Assembly (NCBI GenBank): GCA_036426205.1
Contig: CM071573.1
Coordinates: forward strand, 76,480,159 to 76,544,158
Length of the DNA stretch: 64,000 nt
Reading direction: 5' to 3'
Source: Ascaphus truei
Lineage: Eukaryota > Chordata > Amphibia > Anura > Ascaphidae
A program made the position numbers and the translations under genes. The notes below the pieces were generated by a model, which was not told the origin of the DNA, did not search any database, and saw only the letters and a program-made list of their open reading frames with translations. Shown piece by piece: positions 44,430 through 56,440 of this stretch (position 1 is its first letter; each line of letters starts with the position of its first letter).

Positions 44430-46527
44430 CGACTGCATATGAAATGACTTTTTGGATTCTTTCCTGAATGTGTTGACATTGTCTCATCCCGTTAGTTCGC
44501 CGACAGATTCTCCATACCTTCTTTGATATTCGGGGGATAAGCGAGTGCATGAATCTACTTGGTGATAGGTCTTGGTTTGTTTCCGATTGCGGCATGCATT
44601 TGCTTTCCTTTTTCCCATTGCCTGCAATTTATCTGAAACATTTAAATTGCAAAGCTCGTGAGAGGCAAAAAATCATTTTATGAAACCTCTACTGGGTGGT
44701 TGCAAATTAAAGAGGCATCATGTATGCTTACCATGAAATATAGACTTGCCAGCCCTCACACTGCAGATAACCTTCCAGAAAATGATCACAATTTCTAAAT
44801 GGACATGAACCAACAGTGTTAAGCTGCTGGAGAGCCCGCTGCATCCTTGTGCTGCAACTATCATTTGCTAGGTATAGGAGTTTGTTTATATTATTTCCTG
44901 AAGTCCTAAAATGATTGTATTACATGGTATTTAACACCTGGGGAGAAAAATATATCAGAAAAGCTATGACATGGTGGGTGAAAGAAGATGTTGGAAGAAA
45001 TGCACCTCCTGTTCTGCAAATATCTTGTAAGAGAATGTGGCACCTTTCAGTACATTCAGGGTTAATAATAGTTACAAGTATAATATCTGCATTTATGTAT
45101 CTATTTTCATTTCCTTAGCGATTTACAATTACACTGTAATACTTAATAGGTTCTCATACAACCACCTATCGCAACTGAATCCTGGCAGCATTATTCTACT
45201 ACCCTTGTGTTCAAAATCTCCATCCAAACAAGGAGAAATGAACAGTTATATTAATTGGATGAGCTGAGGCACAGGGAGTTATAGCGAATTTCCCAGGAGA
45301 AAGCAAGAGGCTTTGGCTAGTATTAAAGTACAGCTGGTGTTTTCAAAAGCAACACTTAAAACAAGATTCTATACTGTAGCTTCTAGGCCAAATTGAGAAA
45401 TGTTTACATTGTGCATTGAGGATAGAAAATGAAATGTGTGTTTAGTAAAATCATTTCAACACATAGCATCCTATTTCTCCCAATCTACATTAATACCTTT
45501 ATTAAGGACGTCCCAGTTACCCTTTAAAATTCATTATTAACATTTCTTCGTGGTATTCAAATGTTATTGAAATGGCTCACACACAATAATTTATATTGAT
45601 TACTCCAGATATTCTATTTGATGTAAACATTCAAGTATTTAAATTAATAAAAAAAACATGATCTCAAACAGATAAGGGCTAATTCAAACACCTCATTAAA
45701 AGAATTGACCACTTCTCCATAATACTATTCAAATTATACTCAAGCGCATCAATAAAGCATCACAAATCTGCCTGGCTTAGCAGGAGTTTCAAAGTTACAT
45801 TACCGTAATGAATGCATTAGCATATCACGGCACACATCTGATTAAGTGTCATTTCTGCCCGACTTTCATAGAGTACATTAAAGAAATTCAATAGAACCTG
45901 TTGAGTGAAGTTCAACCTTCTTTAACTGCTAAAGGTTTTTGACATCATATTGGTAAAGAGAATTGTCATTACAGGAGATCGCAGTGAGACACGTATGGAA
46001 GTCTAAATATTGTACAGGACTGTCACGCAAAAATGACTTTATACATCTGATCTATACTTTACTTAGTAGGAATAGTATCTGATAGCATTGCGTGATGCAG
46101 TACAGTATTTCCTTGATATAGTAATTCTTCGCTTGCTTCGATATGTAAGGGTCACAGCCTACAGTATGACAATGTAAATAAAAATATTTTAAGCACAATT
46201 TTGCCAGTTGATCCATTAATGATGACTCTTCAAATTCAGAAAGAAATGGATAAAGCTACCAAACTCCAGGCATGAGTATCACATGACCCTATCAGTAGCG
46301 GACTACTGTCATTCATAAATGATTAAATAATATCTGCATGATGGGACTCAAGCACTTACTCCATATCACTCTATTCAACCCCACCCAACATTGTGGAATG
46401 CAATCAGGGACGTGGCCTGAGAACATGATGCTAAGACCTTACAGCTCACTTAGCATTAACAAGCAAACGAAGCTATTTTAGGACTTGACACTGTATGTTG
46501 CCCTCATAATGTATTTGATCCCATAAT
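44430..46527. other. Non-coding, candidate conserved element
   Basis: No gene. The interval at about 45670-45960 is unusually free of repeat signatures and rich in ATTA/TAAT sites and palindromes (TTACATTACCGTAATG), the texture of long-range developmental enhancers. This is a guess awaiting alignment. Confidence 0.35.
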
Positions 46528-46858
46528 CAGGCCCGCCAACAGGGGTGTTCTGCAGGGGGTTTAGCGTCCCGGGCTCAGTGACTCAGGGGGCCCGGGCCCA
46601 TGTCAAAAACAAAAAAGTGTCTGAAGTAAAAAATGGCTGTCATTTTTGCCCCCCCATCCCCCCCCCCTCCCTGTTGGGGCACGCCCGGCCGGCCCTCACC
46701 CCTGCTCCCCCCGAATCCCCCTCCCCACCCCCCCGCCCCTCCCCCCCGTCCCCCCCCCCCCCCCCCCCCCACCAGCATCCCCTTGGCTCCCCCTGCAGTA
46801 GGGGCCTAGGTGGCCGGGCCTTCACCCGCGCTCTCCCCAGCCACACTCCTACAACATC

Positions 46859-46933
46859 CACCGTCCCCAGGCCCCTCCACCGTCCCCAGGCCCCTCCACC
46901 GTCCCCAGGCCCCTCCACTGTACCCAGGCCCCT
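46859..46933 (+). repeat. 19-bp minisatellite
   Basis: Four units of CCACCGTCCCCAGGCCCCT, the last with two changes. The proline-rich open frames through this region reflect composition only. Confidence 0.9.
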
Positions 46934-47198
46934 ACTGGCATTCCCTCAGCTCCCCCATCCAGGCACTACCGCCCAGCATCCTTCCCCACCCCTCAGTCCC
47001 AGGCCCTACTAGGATACTTCCCTCCAGTGCCCTCCCCAGCAGGCGGCTCCTCAGACCCCTCACCGGCTGCTGGACCCTGCAGCCACCGGTCCTGACCATC
47101 CCCAAGGTATATGAAATGGTAGGGGAGCCCCTGCTGCTGCCACAATGTGAGTGTGAGTGAACGGTGCTGATGGGTGTATAAACACTATGCAATAGGTA

Positions 47199-48475
47199 GA
47201 GAAAGAACCCACAAATAGCACTCCGGTTCACTTTCTGGTGATTTATGAAGTAGTTAAAAATAATCTTTATTGATAAGCAACCAATTAAAATAAAGGATGG
47301 GAAATGACGAACTGAAGGTGTGTTTTGATACAGATACTAATAGCCGTATAGGCTTAGGATCCTTAATGATAGTGTTCAGTAGGAAAAGCCTAATGACACA
47401 CTAAACAGCAGTCCTTGTAAAGGATCTGTGTGTAAGGTGAATCGTTACAGGGAATCGTTACAGGCTCTGTTTTCAGACCTGCACGCGCAGAGTCTGATGA
47501 TCACCGCAACCTATTCTCTCAGACCGCGAGCTGTTGCAGCTCTGTTCTCGTGCTACACATACAGGTTTTCTGCGTGTCCCGATGGACACAGAAAACCTCC
47601 AGTATATCATTAGTTACAGGGATACTATTCTCATTTAAGGAAGAGTATATGTACTTGGGATAGTAGTCTCATCTATAGAAGAGTCTGTGTACTTACGTTA
47701 AGTCTCCTATACACTGCAACACACTCTCATGTTGCGCATATAGCACTGCTGGTACGGGAGAAATTCTCCAGCAGCAGTCTATGGGCTACTTATCTGTACA
47801 TCACGGATCATTTTTAGCTACCTCATATGTGATTTACCCTATGCTGGATCCCTATGTTGTGCCTGTGTTTATTAGGGGACCTATTTACTTTTGACTACCC
47901 TAGCCCCATAAAAGTATATTATCTCTGACACAGGGTCATTCTCCAAAGGTTACCTGAGGACACATGCAGACCTGTATGAGGTCACCTTAGGTCAAACTAT
48001 CCATAAGGGCATAGCACTACTTGCTTCACCACTACTTACCTTACTGAGAGGATCAAGCTGAGATTCATTTTATTACTTGGTCAAATTATGGAATACTAAC
48101 ATCACGTGCCTGGACACCATAATTATGCACCATATACTGTAAATCCAACTGCCACACCTAACGTGGTTTATACGGCACTGGCCTCAGTGATTTACAGTAC
48201 AGACATTTACCTATGGGAATTCCCTGTAACGATTCACCTTACACACAGATCCTTTACAAGGACTGCTGTTTAGTGTGTCATTAGGCATTTCCTACTGAAC
48301 ACTATCATTAAGGATCCTAAGCCTATACGGCTATTAGTATCTGTATCGAAACACACCTTCAGTTCGTCATTTCACATCCTTTATTTTAATTGGTTGCATA
48401 TCAATAAAGATTATTTTTAACTACTTCATAAATCACCAGAAAGTGAACCGGAGTGCTATTTGTGGGTTCTTTCTC
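47199..48475. mobile_element. 1.28-kb foldback element
   Basis: Equal 256-bp arms (47199-47454 and 48220-48475) run from GAGAAAGAACCCACAAATAG inward to GGTGAATCGTTACAGGGAA and return as complements with only scattered differences. The 765-bp spacer has no open frame of note. CATCCCCAAGGTAT occurs just after the right arm and also at 47096, about 100 bp before the left arm, hinting at duplicated flank or an older host sequence. Confidence 0.85.
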
Positions 48476-48496
48476 ATCCCCAAGGTATGTCTACTT

Positions 48497-48859
<363 letters not shown>

Positions 48860-49639
48860 TGTGGTTGTTGCTTCCTGTTGGGGGCCTTATTTTGTTTTTT
48901 TATATGTATTGGGTAGTAGGTTTTTTTGTATGCATTGGGGGTTTGTTTTTTATATGTATTTGGGGGTGGAAGTTTATTGGAATATTCTTGTGGGGGGAAT
49001 TGTGTGAGGGGGAGGGAATGAGTGAGCATGGGGTATTGACAGGAGAAAGGAGAGAGGGGTGAGTGGAGGAAAGAGTGAGTTAGATTGAGACGCAGGGAGA
49101 GAAATACATGCGGGACGGGAGAGTGAGAGGGGGTGAGATGGAAGGGAGAGAAATACATGGGAAGAGGGGGGGTAGAGAAGGGGCTCGGGAGGTGTGAAAT
49201 AGGGGGGGGGGGCAGCTCGCAATACCGCCGACAAAGGGGGGGCTGCTTAAAATGTTTGTCCTGGGCCCCATGATTTCTGTTGGTGGCCCTGCCCATAACT
49301 CAGACATGTAGAGTGCAGACAGCAAAGTATCCTGTGGTTGCGTAAAGATGATTAGTGTACTTTTATTGGGCAGCTGTTTTTTTTCCGGAATGTAGGTTGA
49401 TGACTGGGGGGTCTCTGGAGCTGAAACCCATTCATTTCAGCTCCGGGGACCACATGCTTGCAGAAATACCAGAGATACTTACCTCTGAGGGGGGTGTCGG
49501 TATCTCCGGCGTTTTCTGCTATTTAAAGCCCCTGATAAAATGGGCCAATAGGAAGCCGCATCGGATGATGTCATTCAAAATGGCCACCTGACGGCACTGT
49601 AGGCTCCCTGCAGTGAGGGACTCACAGTCATTTTGAGTA

Positions 49640-49830
49640 TATGATTGTTTTTTTGAATGAGAACACCTGGGATTATGGGTATTTATTTCTGCCACTACTA
49701 TTGTCTCTTTGCACCACCTGAAGAAGGTCCCTCTGTGGGATCGAAACGTTGGAATTGTGTGCCATTCCACCAATACAATTCTGTTTAAACATTACCTTTG
49801 AGTGCAGCCTCTTGATTACCTACAGGTATC
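49640..49830 (+). repeat. PLE-type terminal fragment with hammerhead-like core
   Basis: TATTTAT (49679) precedes CTGAAGA (49718-49724), an extra A, GGTCC, a short loop, GGGATC and GAAACGTTGG (49743-49752). GGTCC pairs with GGATC (one G-U) as a 5-bp stem II. After about 50 bp come AATACAATTCTGTTTAAAC and TTTGAGTGCAGCCTCTTGAT, which resembles the ends of 17600-17720 (minus) and 24147-24332. Stem I pairing is poor here. Confidence 0.45.
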
Positions 49831-49906
49831 GTTTTCTTACATAAATATACATATATGTGTGTGTGTGTGTGTTGATATATTATATGGTTATATATGTATG
49901 TATTAA

Positions 49907-50810
49907 CGAAAAAAAGACGGTGCAAAACAGCGCTAAAAAATAATATAAATGATAACAATACTTGAAATAAATATTGCAGGCAGCCTGGCAAATACTACTG
50001 TACAGTCAAAGGAACCACAGAGAAAAAAAGAATTGCCGGCGCCAAATCAGTCCTTTAATAATAATACCAAAACCGTCTCTTCAAAAGTCCCAAAAGTGTC
50101 CTTGAACACACAGGCAGTGAAGGGGTCAACGAACGGCTCACACCAAATAATAGTGCAATATGTAAAAAAGAGAAGAAAACAAACAGATAATAGTGCAGTA
50201 CGCCAAAAAAGTTGACTGCACTTATGTCCAGAGGGGTAAAATTGAAACCCTACTTACAGGACAGTAGATTTCCTGGGGCAAGTGTATAAAAGTACTCAAG
50301 GTGTGACGTCACATCCACCCGGAAGTTCCGTTTTTCTGGCTCCCCACATCCTCCTCCCCCACACGAGGCAATCCCTAAAGGAGCTCCAGTTATCATAAGA
50401 GGAGCACCTGAGCGATCTTCAGCTTCACTGCTTTTACCATCTACTGTCCTGTAAGTAGGGTTTCAATTTTACCCCTCTGGACATAAGTGCTGTATCCTCC
50501 GGAACCAGTATTTCAATGTTAATAATAGCTTTTTTTTAGGATATAGCCTTGCTAGTGTCTGTCTGTCATTGTGGTGTTTGTTTGTCATGTGTGAGTTTTT
50601 AATATGTTTTAATGTCAACTTTTTTGGCGTACTGCACCATTATCTGTTTGTTTTCTTCTCTTTTTTACATATTGCACTATTATTTGGTGTGAGCCGTTCG
50701 TTGACCCCTTCACTGCCTGTTTGTTCAAGGACACTTTTGGGACTTTTCAAGAGACGGTTTGGTTATTATTATTTAAAGGACTGATTTGGCGCCGGCAATT
50801 CTTTCTTTTC
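49907..50810. mobile_element. 0.9-kb foldback flanked by 16-bp direct repeats
   Basis: TATATGTATGTATTAA occurs immediately before (49891-49906) and after (50811-50826) the element. Arms begin AGAATTGCCGGCGCCAAATC (left, from 50021) and end with the complement at 50810. The right arm carries an extra ~115 bp (50491-50608) absent from the left. A TATAAAAG at 50286 and TGACGTCAC at 50303 lie in the central spacer. Confidence 0.75.
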
Positions 50811-50825
50811 TATATGTATGTATTA

Positions 50826-50998
50826 AATACATATAGATGTAGCTGTCTTAATGAGTCCTTGTTAGAGGTATACCCAGCCATACTGCAGTATTCTGAGGCA
50901 ACATTATTGTTGAATTCTATGGAAACTCTGGGATTCTGAGGGACACCTGGATATGTTGAAGTATATGGGGGTACACAGAGTCCCACTACATCTGTATA
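50826..50998. repeat. MITE W, intact copy
   Basis: ATAGATGTAGCTGTCTTAAT at the left and CCCACTACATCTGTAT at the right. Internal GAATTCTATGGAAACTCTGG is shared with 31630-31660. Non-coding. Confidence 0.65.
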
Positions 50999-51659
50999 AG
51001 ATAATTATAAAATAAGTGTAACATAATACATTACTGGGTGCTGCATCTTATGAGAATATTGCTATTTGGGTTAAAGATTGTGATTACAAATAATTCAACA
51101 TTAACAGAATTATTTAAAAAGATAACATTTACTGTTACAAGAGATAAATTGTTCTTGTGCATAAAATAATGCTCAATGCCTATACAGCACAGTGAATTTA
51201 ACAATGCAGTTCAGTCTAGTGTTAAGTTCACTGAATATTATGGTCAATTCATTTAACAAAACGTCCACCAGATGGAGAACTGATTGTTGCATTGTTCCCC
51301 ATCAAACTGCAATTTCACGGCTTATTGTTATGTGAAGAAATAGTGCTTCATTTTGTTAGGGAACATACAAGGGGTGAGTTCGTTTGGCCGGTATGAAAGC
51401 TGACATTAAGAATGTAGCTCCTAATATAGATCTTTTAATTAAACCAATCTGTACTCCCATTTGCTGCAAGAGTTCTCTCTCAACAGCCCAGTTAGGACCC
51501 TGCACTTAAAAGCTACAAGGAAACAGCACATGTGAGTCCCCCATTACTCCTACCATTTACAGCCGTCAGCACTGCTAAGCAGAGAAACACATTGCACAGC
51601 ATTTACAGTAAGCTGGCATTGCGTTTGTTGTACATGTAGCATACTTTCCCCCACCCCCT
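50999..51659. other. Non-coding, nothing recognised
   Basis: AT-rich DNA with no recognisable gene or repeat. Confidence 0.4.
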
Positions 51660-52745
51660 GGGAGATATGATAGCTACTGTGTATGTGGTGCATTACCTGT
51701 GCCTACTCTGCTGGGAGCCTGGAGTGTGCCTGATCCGTCGGGTGACAGCGCCTCCACCTGTACGGGATCCTACTATGTGGGATAACCCCGTTACAGGTCC
51801 CCATACAATAACACACACAATGGTAAGAGTAACAGTTTTACTGCATGCATAAGAATAACAATGATAACCAATCCACACCACTAGGCCATGCATGGACGTA
51901 CCCTCACACCGTCCTCCAACATAATGTCCACCCTGGATTGGATATGCCCCAAAGTATTGAGGAGCCCTTGGGCACCCAACCACCCCGGTGTCCACAAGTA
52001 GCAACCCACCCAAATGTGTAAGACAGCGCTGCCCACTAGAACTGAAGGTGTTACAGTTGGTGCACTTGGAGTACCTGCCCAGGTGCTCCTACACCCAGGT
52101 ATGGCCGGAAGATGATACGGATCCACTGATCCAGCGATGTCGGTGTAGCCTCCGGCTCTACGTAGGGTGGTACTGTATGCCGCGTGGATGGTTCCACCAT
52201 GAAGAAAGTCTCTGATAGAAATAGTGGTCTGGTCCCAGACCACCGGATCCCCAGTTCGCCACCGCGTCCTGACTGTGTCCCTCTCTCTAGTACTACAGGG
52301 GCCATGTCCCTAACTGATGGGCCGGTGCCTGCCGCAACCACAAACTGAGGGGAGTCGAGGCCTAGCTGGGGCCTATAGGGGTCTCTGGCCTAGTGCAGGG
52401 GTCACAGACACCCTACCCCTTCCTCGTCCCAACTCAGACTGGCGTGCTCCTCTGCGTGCAAAAAGTATCTATTCCCTGGCAATGGAATACTGATGCCCTA
52501 TTGGCTGTGGGGTAGAATGTGAGCTGCAACCCTAGGGGCTGCTGGGGCTTGTAGTCCCCATGGAGGACCTTCCTGCTCTTGCCGACTTTGCATGCTAGCA
52601 CTATGCATGCGCGGCGTCTTGTGCATGTGCCATCATGTCCAAGATGGTGGCGCCCTGCAAGTGGAGCCACCGGTAGCCTCTAGCGACTGGGTCGCCTTCC
52701 GCAACCTCCCCATGCTCTTCCCTAACCTCAGCCTTGTATAAAAGG
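51660..52745 (-). other. Possible LTR-like or retroelement-derived block
   Basis: GC-rich, without stops for up to 120 codons on the minus strand but with no motif I can assign. A TTTTATACAAGG on the minus strand near 52740 could be a TATA box. A perfect palindrome, GTGGTCTGGTCCCAGACCAC, is at 52225-52244. It shares a GCTGCTGGGGCTTGTAGTCC motif with 42545-42580. Identity unresolved. Confidence 0.3.
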
Positions 52746-52822
52746 AGACATTGACAGTTACCTCGTTATCCTTATTAAACACAGCACTAAATTCCTTCTG
52801 CCTTAATTGTAAATGCTTACAG

Positions 52823-53000
52823 CAGAAGAGGCCAACTGCAGTCCTCAAGAGCCACCAATAGGTCAGGTTTTCAGGATATCTCTGCGTCACCACAGGTGAG
52901 CCAGATTGAGCCACTGATTGAGCCACCTGTGCTGAAGCAGGGATATTCTGAAAACTTGATTTGTTCGTGGCCCTTTAGGACTGGAGTTGGCTATTCCCTG
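52823..53000. mobile_element. Palindromic hAT-like MITE
   Basis: GAGGCCAACTGCAGTCCTCA to GGACTGGAGTTGGCTATTC, with GCTGAAGCAGGGATATTCTG and CAGGTGAGCC in the middle. Ends CCCTG at 53000. A TSD is not recognisable. Confidence 0.85.
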
Positions 53001-53369
53001 GCATAGAGTAATACCAATACAGGACAGGGAATTAACTTTCACTGTGCTGCAAACACCTTCAAAACCCAAGGGGCGGCGCAATGGAAAATGGCTGCTTGAA
53101 GAAAGAGCTCCGCCGACCCGTGCCCGAGAAGACCATAAAAACCATGTAAAAACAAAAGAAAAGTCCATAAAAAGCATATATATAAGACACAAAAGGAAGG
53201 TAGCCCACAAGGATGCCACCAAAAAGCGCCAAGAAACCATCCCCACAAGAAGTTACCAGGTTCCTCTCTAGAAGCAGCATGACAGATGAGAGACAGGAAG
53301 ATGGCTGCTCCCAGCGCAGATATCTCGTGACGTCATCGGAGCCAGACATAGGGAGAGACGGGGATAACA

Positions 53370-53740
53370 AAAACGGACCTTGAAGCAGACTTTCAAAAAA
53401 ATACCACAACTGTCCAGCGAGAGATCCAAGAGGCTGTAACAGATCTTAAACAGCAGATCGCGGCGCTGGGGACTAGAACAAAAAAACTCGAAGTCAAAAT
53501 GGGGGATTTCATTCACACACAATCTAAAATAGAGGAGGAGGTTTACAGGATCTCAGAATCCCAGTTCCCAGTTCAAGGACAACATAGAAGACCTGGAGAA
53601 CAGGGAATGACGCCAAAACCTAAGAATCAGGAACATCCATGAAGCAGTCTAAACTGAGGACCTTCAGGCCTATCTCTGCAGATTGCCTCAGACCTCAAAG
53701 AGGAGGCAATTATGATGGGCAGGGCTCTTCATCGCATTTG
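53370..53740 (+). pseudogene. L1 ORF1-like remnant
   Basis: Frameshifted pieces read DLKQQIAALGTRTKKLEVKM (coiled coil), then DNIEDLENRE and RQNLRIRNIHEAV, the conserved start of the L1 ORF1p RNA-recognition region. Stops and a frameshift interrupt it, and the C-terminal domain is not found. In active elements ORF1p is the RNA-binding trimer that coats L1 RNA. Confidence 0.7.
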
Positions 53741-54361
53741 ATTGTCTATTTGACAAGAATAAATTGTCTTATTTATATATTTGTATCCATAACATATCAT
53801 TGTTTGTCAGTATTTCATCACTTGTTAGTTAGGGTGTTCTTTGTGCCGCTTTGTATGTCTGTTTTTTCCCAGGTTTTTGTCATCCATCTGTAGTCTGTGT
53901 ATTGTCATTGTCCCTTATTCATTGCCCTATTTTCCTCGTAATACAGTATCACACTATGTTATTTCTGGTATTTTTTCTTTACGTGTCCTGATCTTCCCTT
54001 GATTGCCATCTGGAGTCATTTGTCATTGCGGTCGGGACATTTTCTTATGGCTTGACTCATTTTCTATATTCGTGCAGATTTTTGCTGTTCTGGACATTAT
54101 ATGTTATTAATGGAGGCGCCGGTTAGTCACTTGTTTCCTAAAGAAATAAAAAAACACAAAAAAAATAAAAACAGCCCAACCGATTACGGCTAGTAGATTT
54201 AGCCTGCATCACAAAACACATAGTTAGAAAGGACAAAAAAAAAAAAGTTAATCTGAAATGAGGCGCCTAGAGGAGGTCCGTTCTTGAACCAGGGCCTACA
54301 TGCTTTCCCCCGCAGGGCTCATTGCCCGGCATGCCGGCTACAGAATCCAGGATGACTATTA

Positions 54362-54765
54362 CACTGGCGACACACTTTATTCGAGCTCGGCTAGTCCCAC
54401 GAATTCGGGTATACCCGGGTGTATTGAGGTTTGTGACTGTTTTCTGCCCGAGTGCATTGGGTTATTTTCCAGGCAGGGATTGAAGCATTTTATTCCCGCT
54501 GGCTGCAATACTGCACAGTATATATATATATATATATACTGCATTACAATTCATGAATTTATGCCATCTGGTAGACACGCGAAGCATTGCAGCCTATTAA
54601 ATCCTAATCATTATCATTTAACAGATCAGCCGCCCGTCAGCCAGGCATGAACCCAGGCTGGGAAGGCAAACGCAACGGGGCTTGTCAGAGGTGAGGAGCG
54701 GCGCATTCCAGGTATCTGCCAGGTACATACTGGGTATTTGCTCGAATAAAGTGTGTCGGTGCAGT
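54362..54765. mobile_element. DNA element with CGACACACTTTATTCGAGC ends, inside L1
   Basis: CGACACACTTTATTCGAGC (from 54368) and its exact complement GCTCGAATAAAGTGTGTCG (54740-54758) are inverted ends about 400 bp apart, with CACTGG and GGTGCAGT outside. A TA array and CpG-rich patches fill the centre. Similar ends occur at 60809-61169. Superfamily not assigned. Confidence 0.65.
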
Positions 54766-54927
54766 AAGTGTAGGTACCAAAGGTACCACCATGATTGTTC
54801 CCCTGTTTTCTCCAATTGTGTGTTTGAGTTTTTCTTTCATGTTTTCCCAAACTCATCTGCCGACACCTCCAAGCTGACTAAGCCGTAATCATCTAAGAAA
54901 TGAGGGAACACAACAAAAGGTTAATAA

Positions 54928-56440
54928 ATGGCAGTGAACGCTAAGATTAAAATCCTCTCCATGAATATAAAGGGCTTAAACTCCCACGCTAAAAGAAAAT
55001 TGGCTCTAATGGAGTTCAAGAGACAAAAGGCAGATGTAGTAATGCTGCAGGAAACCCACTTTAACACTCAGGACCTACCTAATACATTTTAAAAAATATA
55101 ACCTAAGGCAGGGGTGCGCAAACTGGGGAGGCGCGAGGTTTTCTGGGGGGGGGGGGACGCGGTGATTACATATGTTCCACGCTCTCCCCCAAGGCATTTA
55201 AATTAAATGCCGGGGGACCGTGCGAGGCCTCTGTAACTAACTTACCTTGGGTTTCAGTGACAGGTCATCATGATAACCCTGCATCAAATGACCCTGGGGG
55301 GTCACGTGACGTAGCGTTGCCATGGCAGGCAAGCGGGGGATGGAGGGGAGCTTGGAACCGAGGGGAGGAAAGAGCAGGCAGGGGGGGGCGCAGGGGGGAA
55401 AGATTGCGCACTCCTGCCCTAAGCCTATTTCTCCTCGAGCAATACTAAAAAAAGAGGAGTAGCAATCCTCATAAAAAATAATGTACTATACCATTCCAAG
55501 AGAAAGTAGTGAAAAGTGATAAAGAGGGAATATTCCTGGGGCACCGTGTGGGGGGTGGGGGTGGGGGGAATATCACCATTGCCAACATATATGCACTAAA
55601 TAACCATCAAGTAGAATTTCTGGAGGGCATTTTGAAGGACCTGAAAAACTGGGTGGGAGACTCCGTCATTATCGGGGGAGACTTTAACATGACAATAAAT
55701 AACAATCTGCATATGTAAAAGGGAGCACAAACACAAAACACAGATACAAGAGATAAGAAATTTAGATCTACAGTATGATAGATAGATTCCTTTTGCTAGA
55801 CACCTGGAGATCTAGAAACAACAAAAAAGACTACACATTCTACTTGGCCCCATACAACTCATACTCCAACATAAACTACATCTTTATAAACCCGCAAATA
55901 AGCCAAGCAATACTGAAAACAGGCATTGGCCTCATAATGTGGTCGGATCATGCTCTGATAGAGTTCTGAATAAAAACTCTCCTGACACCTTCAAAACACT
56001 TTACTTGGAGACTTAATGACACCTTACTCAATCATTTAGATATTGAAAACAAAATTGCGGATTCCTTGAAGGATTATTTTACAAACAGTGAAGGAAGCGT
56101 GGACTCTGAGGCCATGTTGTGGGAAGCACACAAAGCGCACATGACAGGAACTTGCAAAGCCATAGCGACCCACAAGAAAAAAGAGAAGACTAAAGCCGTA
56201 AAAGAATTAACGGAAGAAATCACCCAGTTAGAGAAAGCCCACAAGGTGACCTCCAATAAAAAGATACTGAGAAAATTAACAACCCTGTGAGATGAGCTTA
56301 GAAATATACAGCTGGAGGAAGTGGAGAGGGCCTTAAGATGGACAGGCAACGCTTCTATGAAAAAGGTAACAAGGCCGGTAAATTATTAGCAGACAAACGA
56401 AAAGGAATAAAAGCAAAAACAGGGGCATATTATAAAGTTG
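54928..56440 (+). pseudogene. L1 ORF2 endonuclease, RT deleted
   Basis: Starts ATG at 54928: NAKIKILSMNIKGLNS, KADVVMLQETHF. A hAT-like MITE interrupts it at 55109. It resumes at 55423 with YFSSSNTKKRGVAILI, then NITIANIYALNNHQ and VIIGGDFNM, and after a frame change NINYIFI and WSDHALIEF, completing the APE-type endonuclease. A linker (RFYEKGNKAGKLLADKRKG) follows, and then the sequence jumps to the 3' UTR. No RT or Cys-rich C-terminus remains. The element is non-autonomous and dead. Confidence 0.85.
55109..55416. mobile_element. hAT-like MITE inside L1 ORF2
   Basis: CAGGGGTGCGCAAACTGGGG at the left and GATTGCGCACTCCTG at the right form inverted ends. ACCTAAGG (55101-55108) and CCCTAAGC (55417-55424) are a 6/8 duplication. 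The L1 endonuclease reading continues on the far side, so the insertion postdates the L1. Confidence 0.8.

Noticed and set aside
46545..47160. Proline-rich and glycine-rich frames
   Set aside because: They arise from C-runs and the 19-bp minisatellite inside a hAT-like element.
51660..52745. Gypsy or ERV provirus
   Set aside because: No gag-pol motifs, primer binding site or paired LTR boundaries could be found; retained only as a low-confidence LTR-like block.
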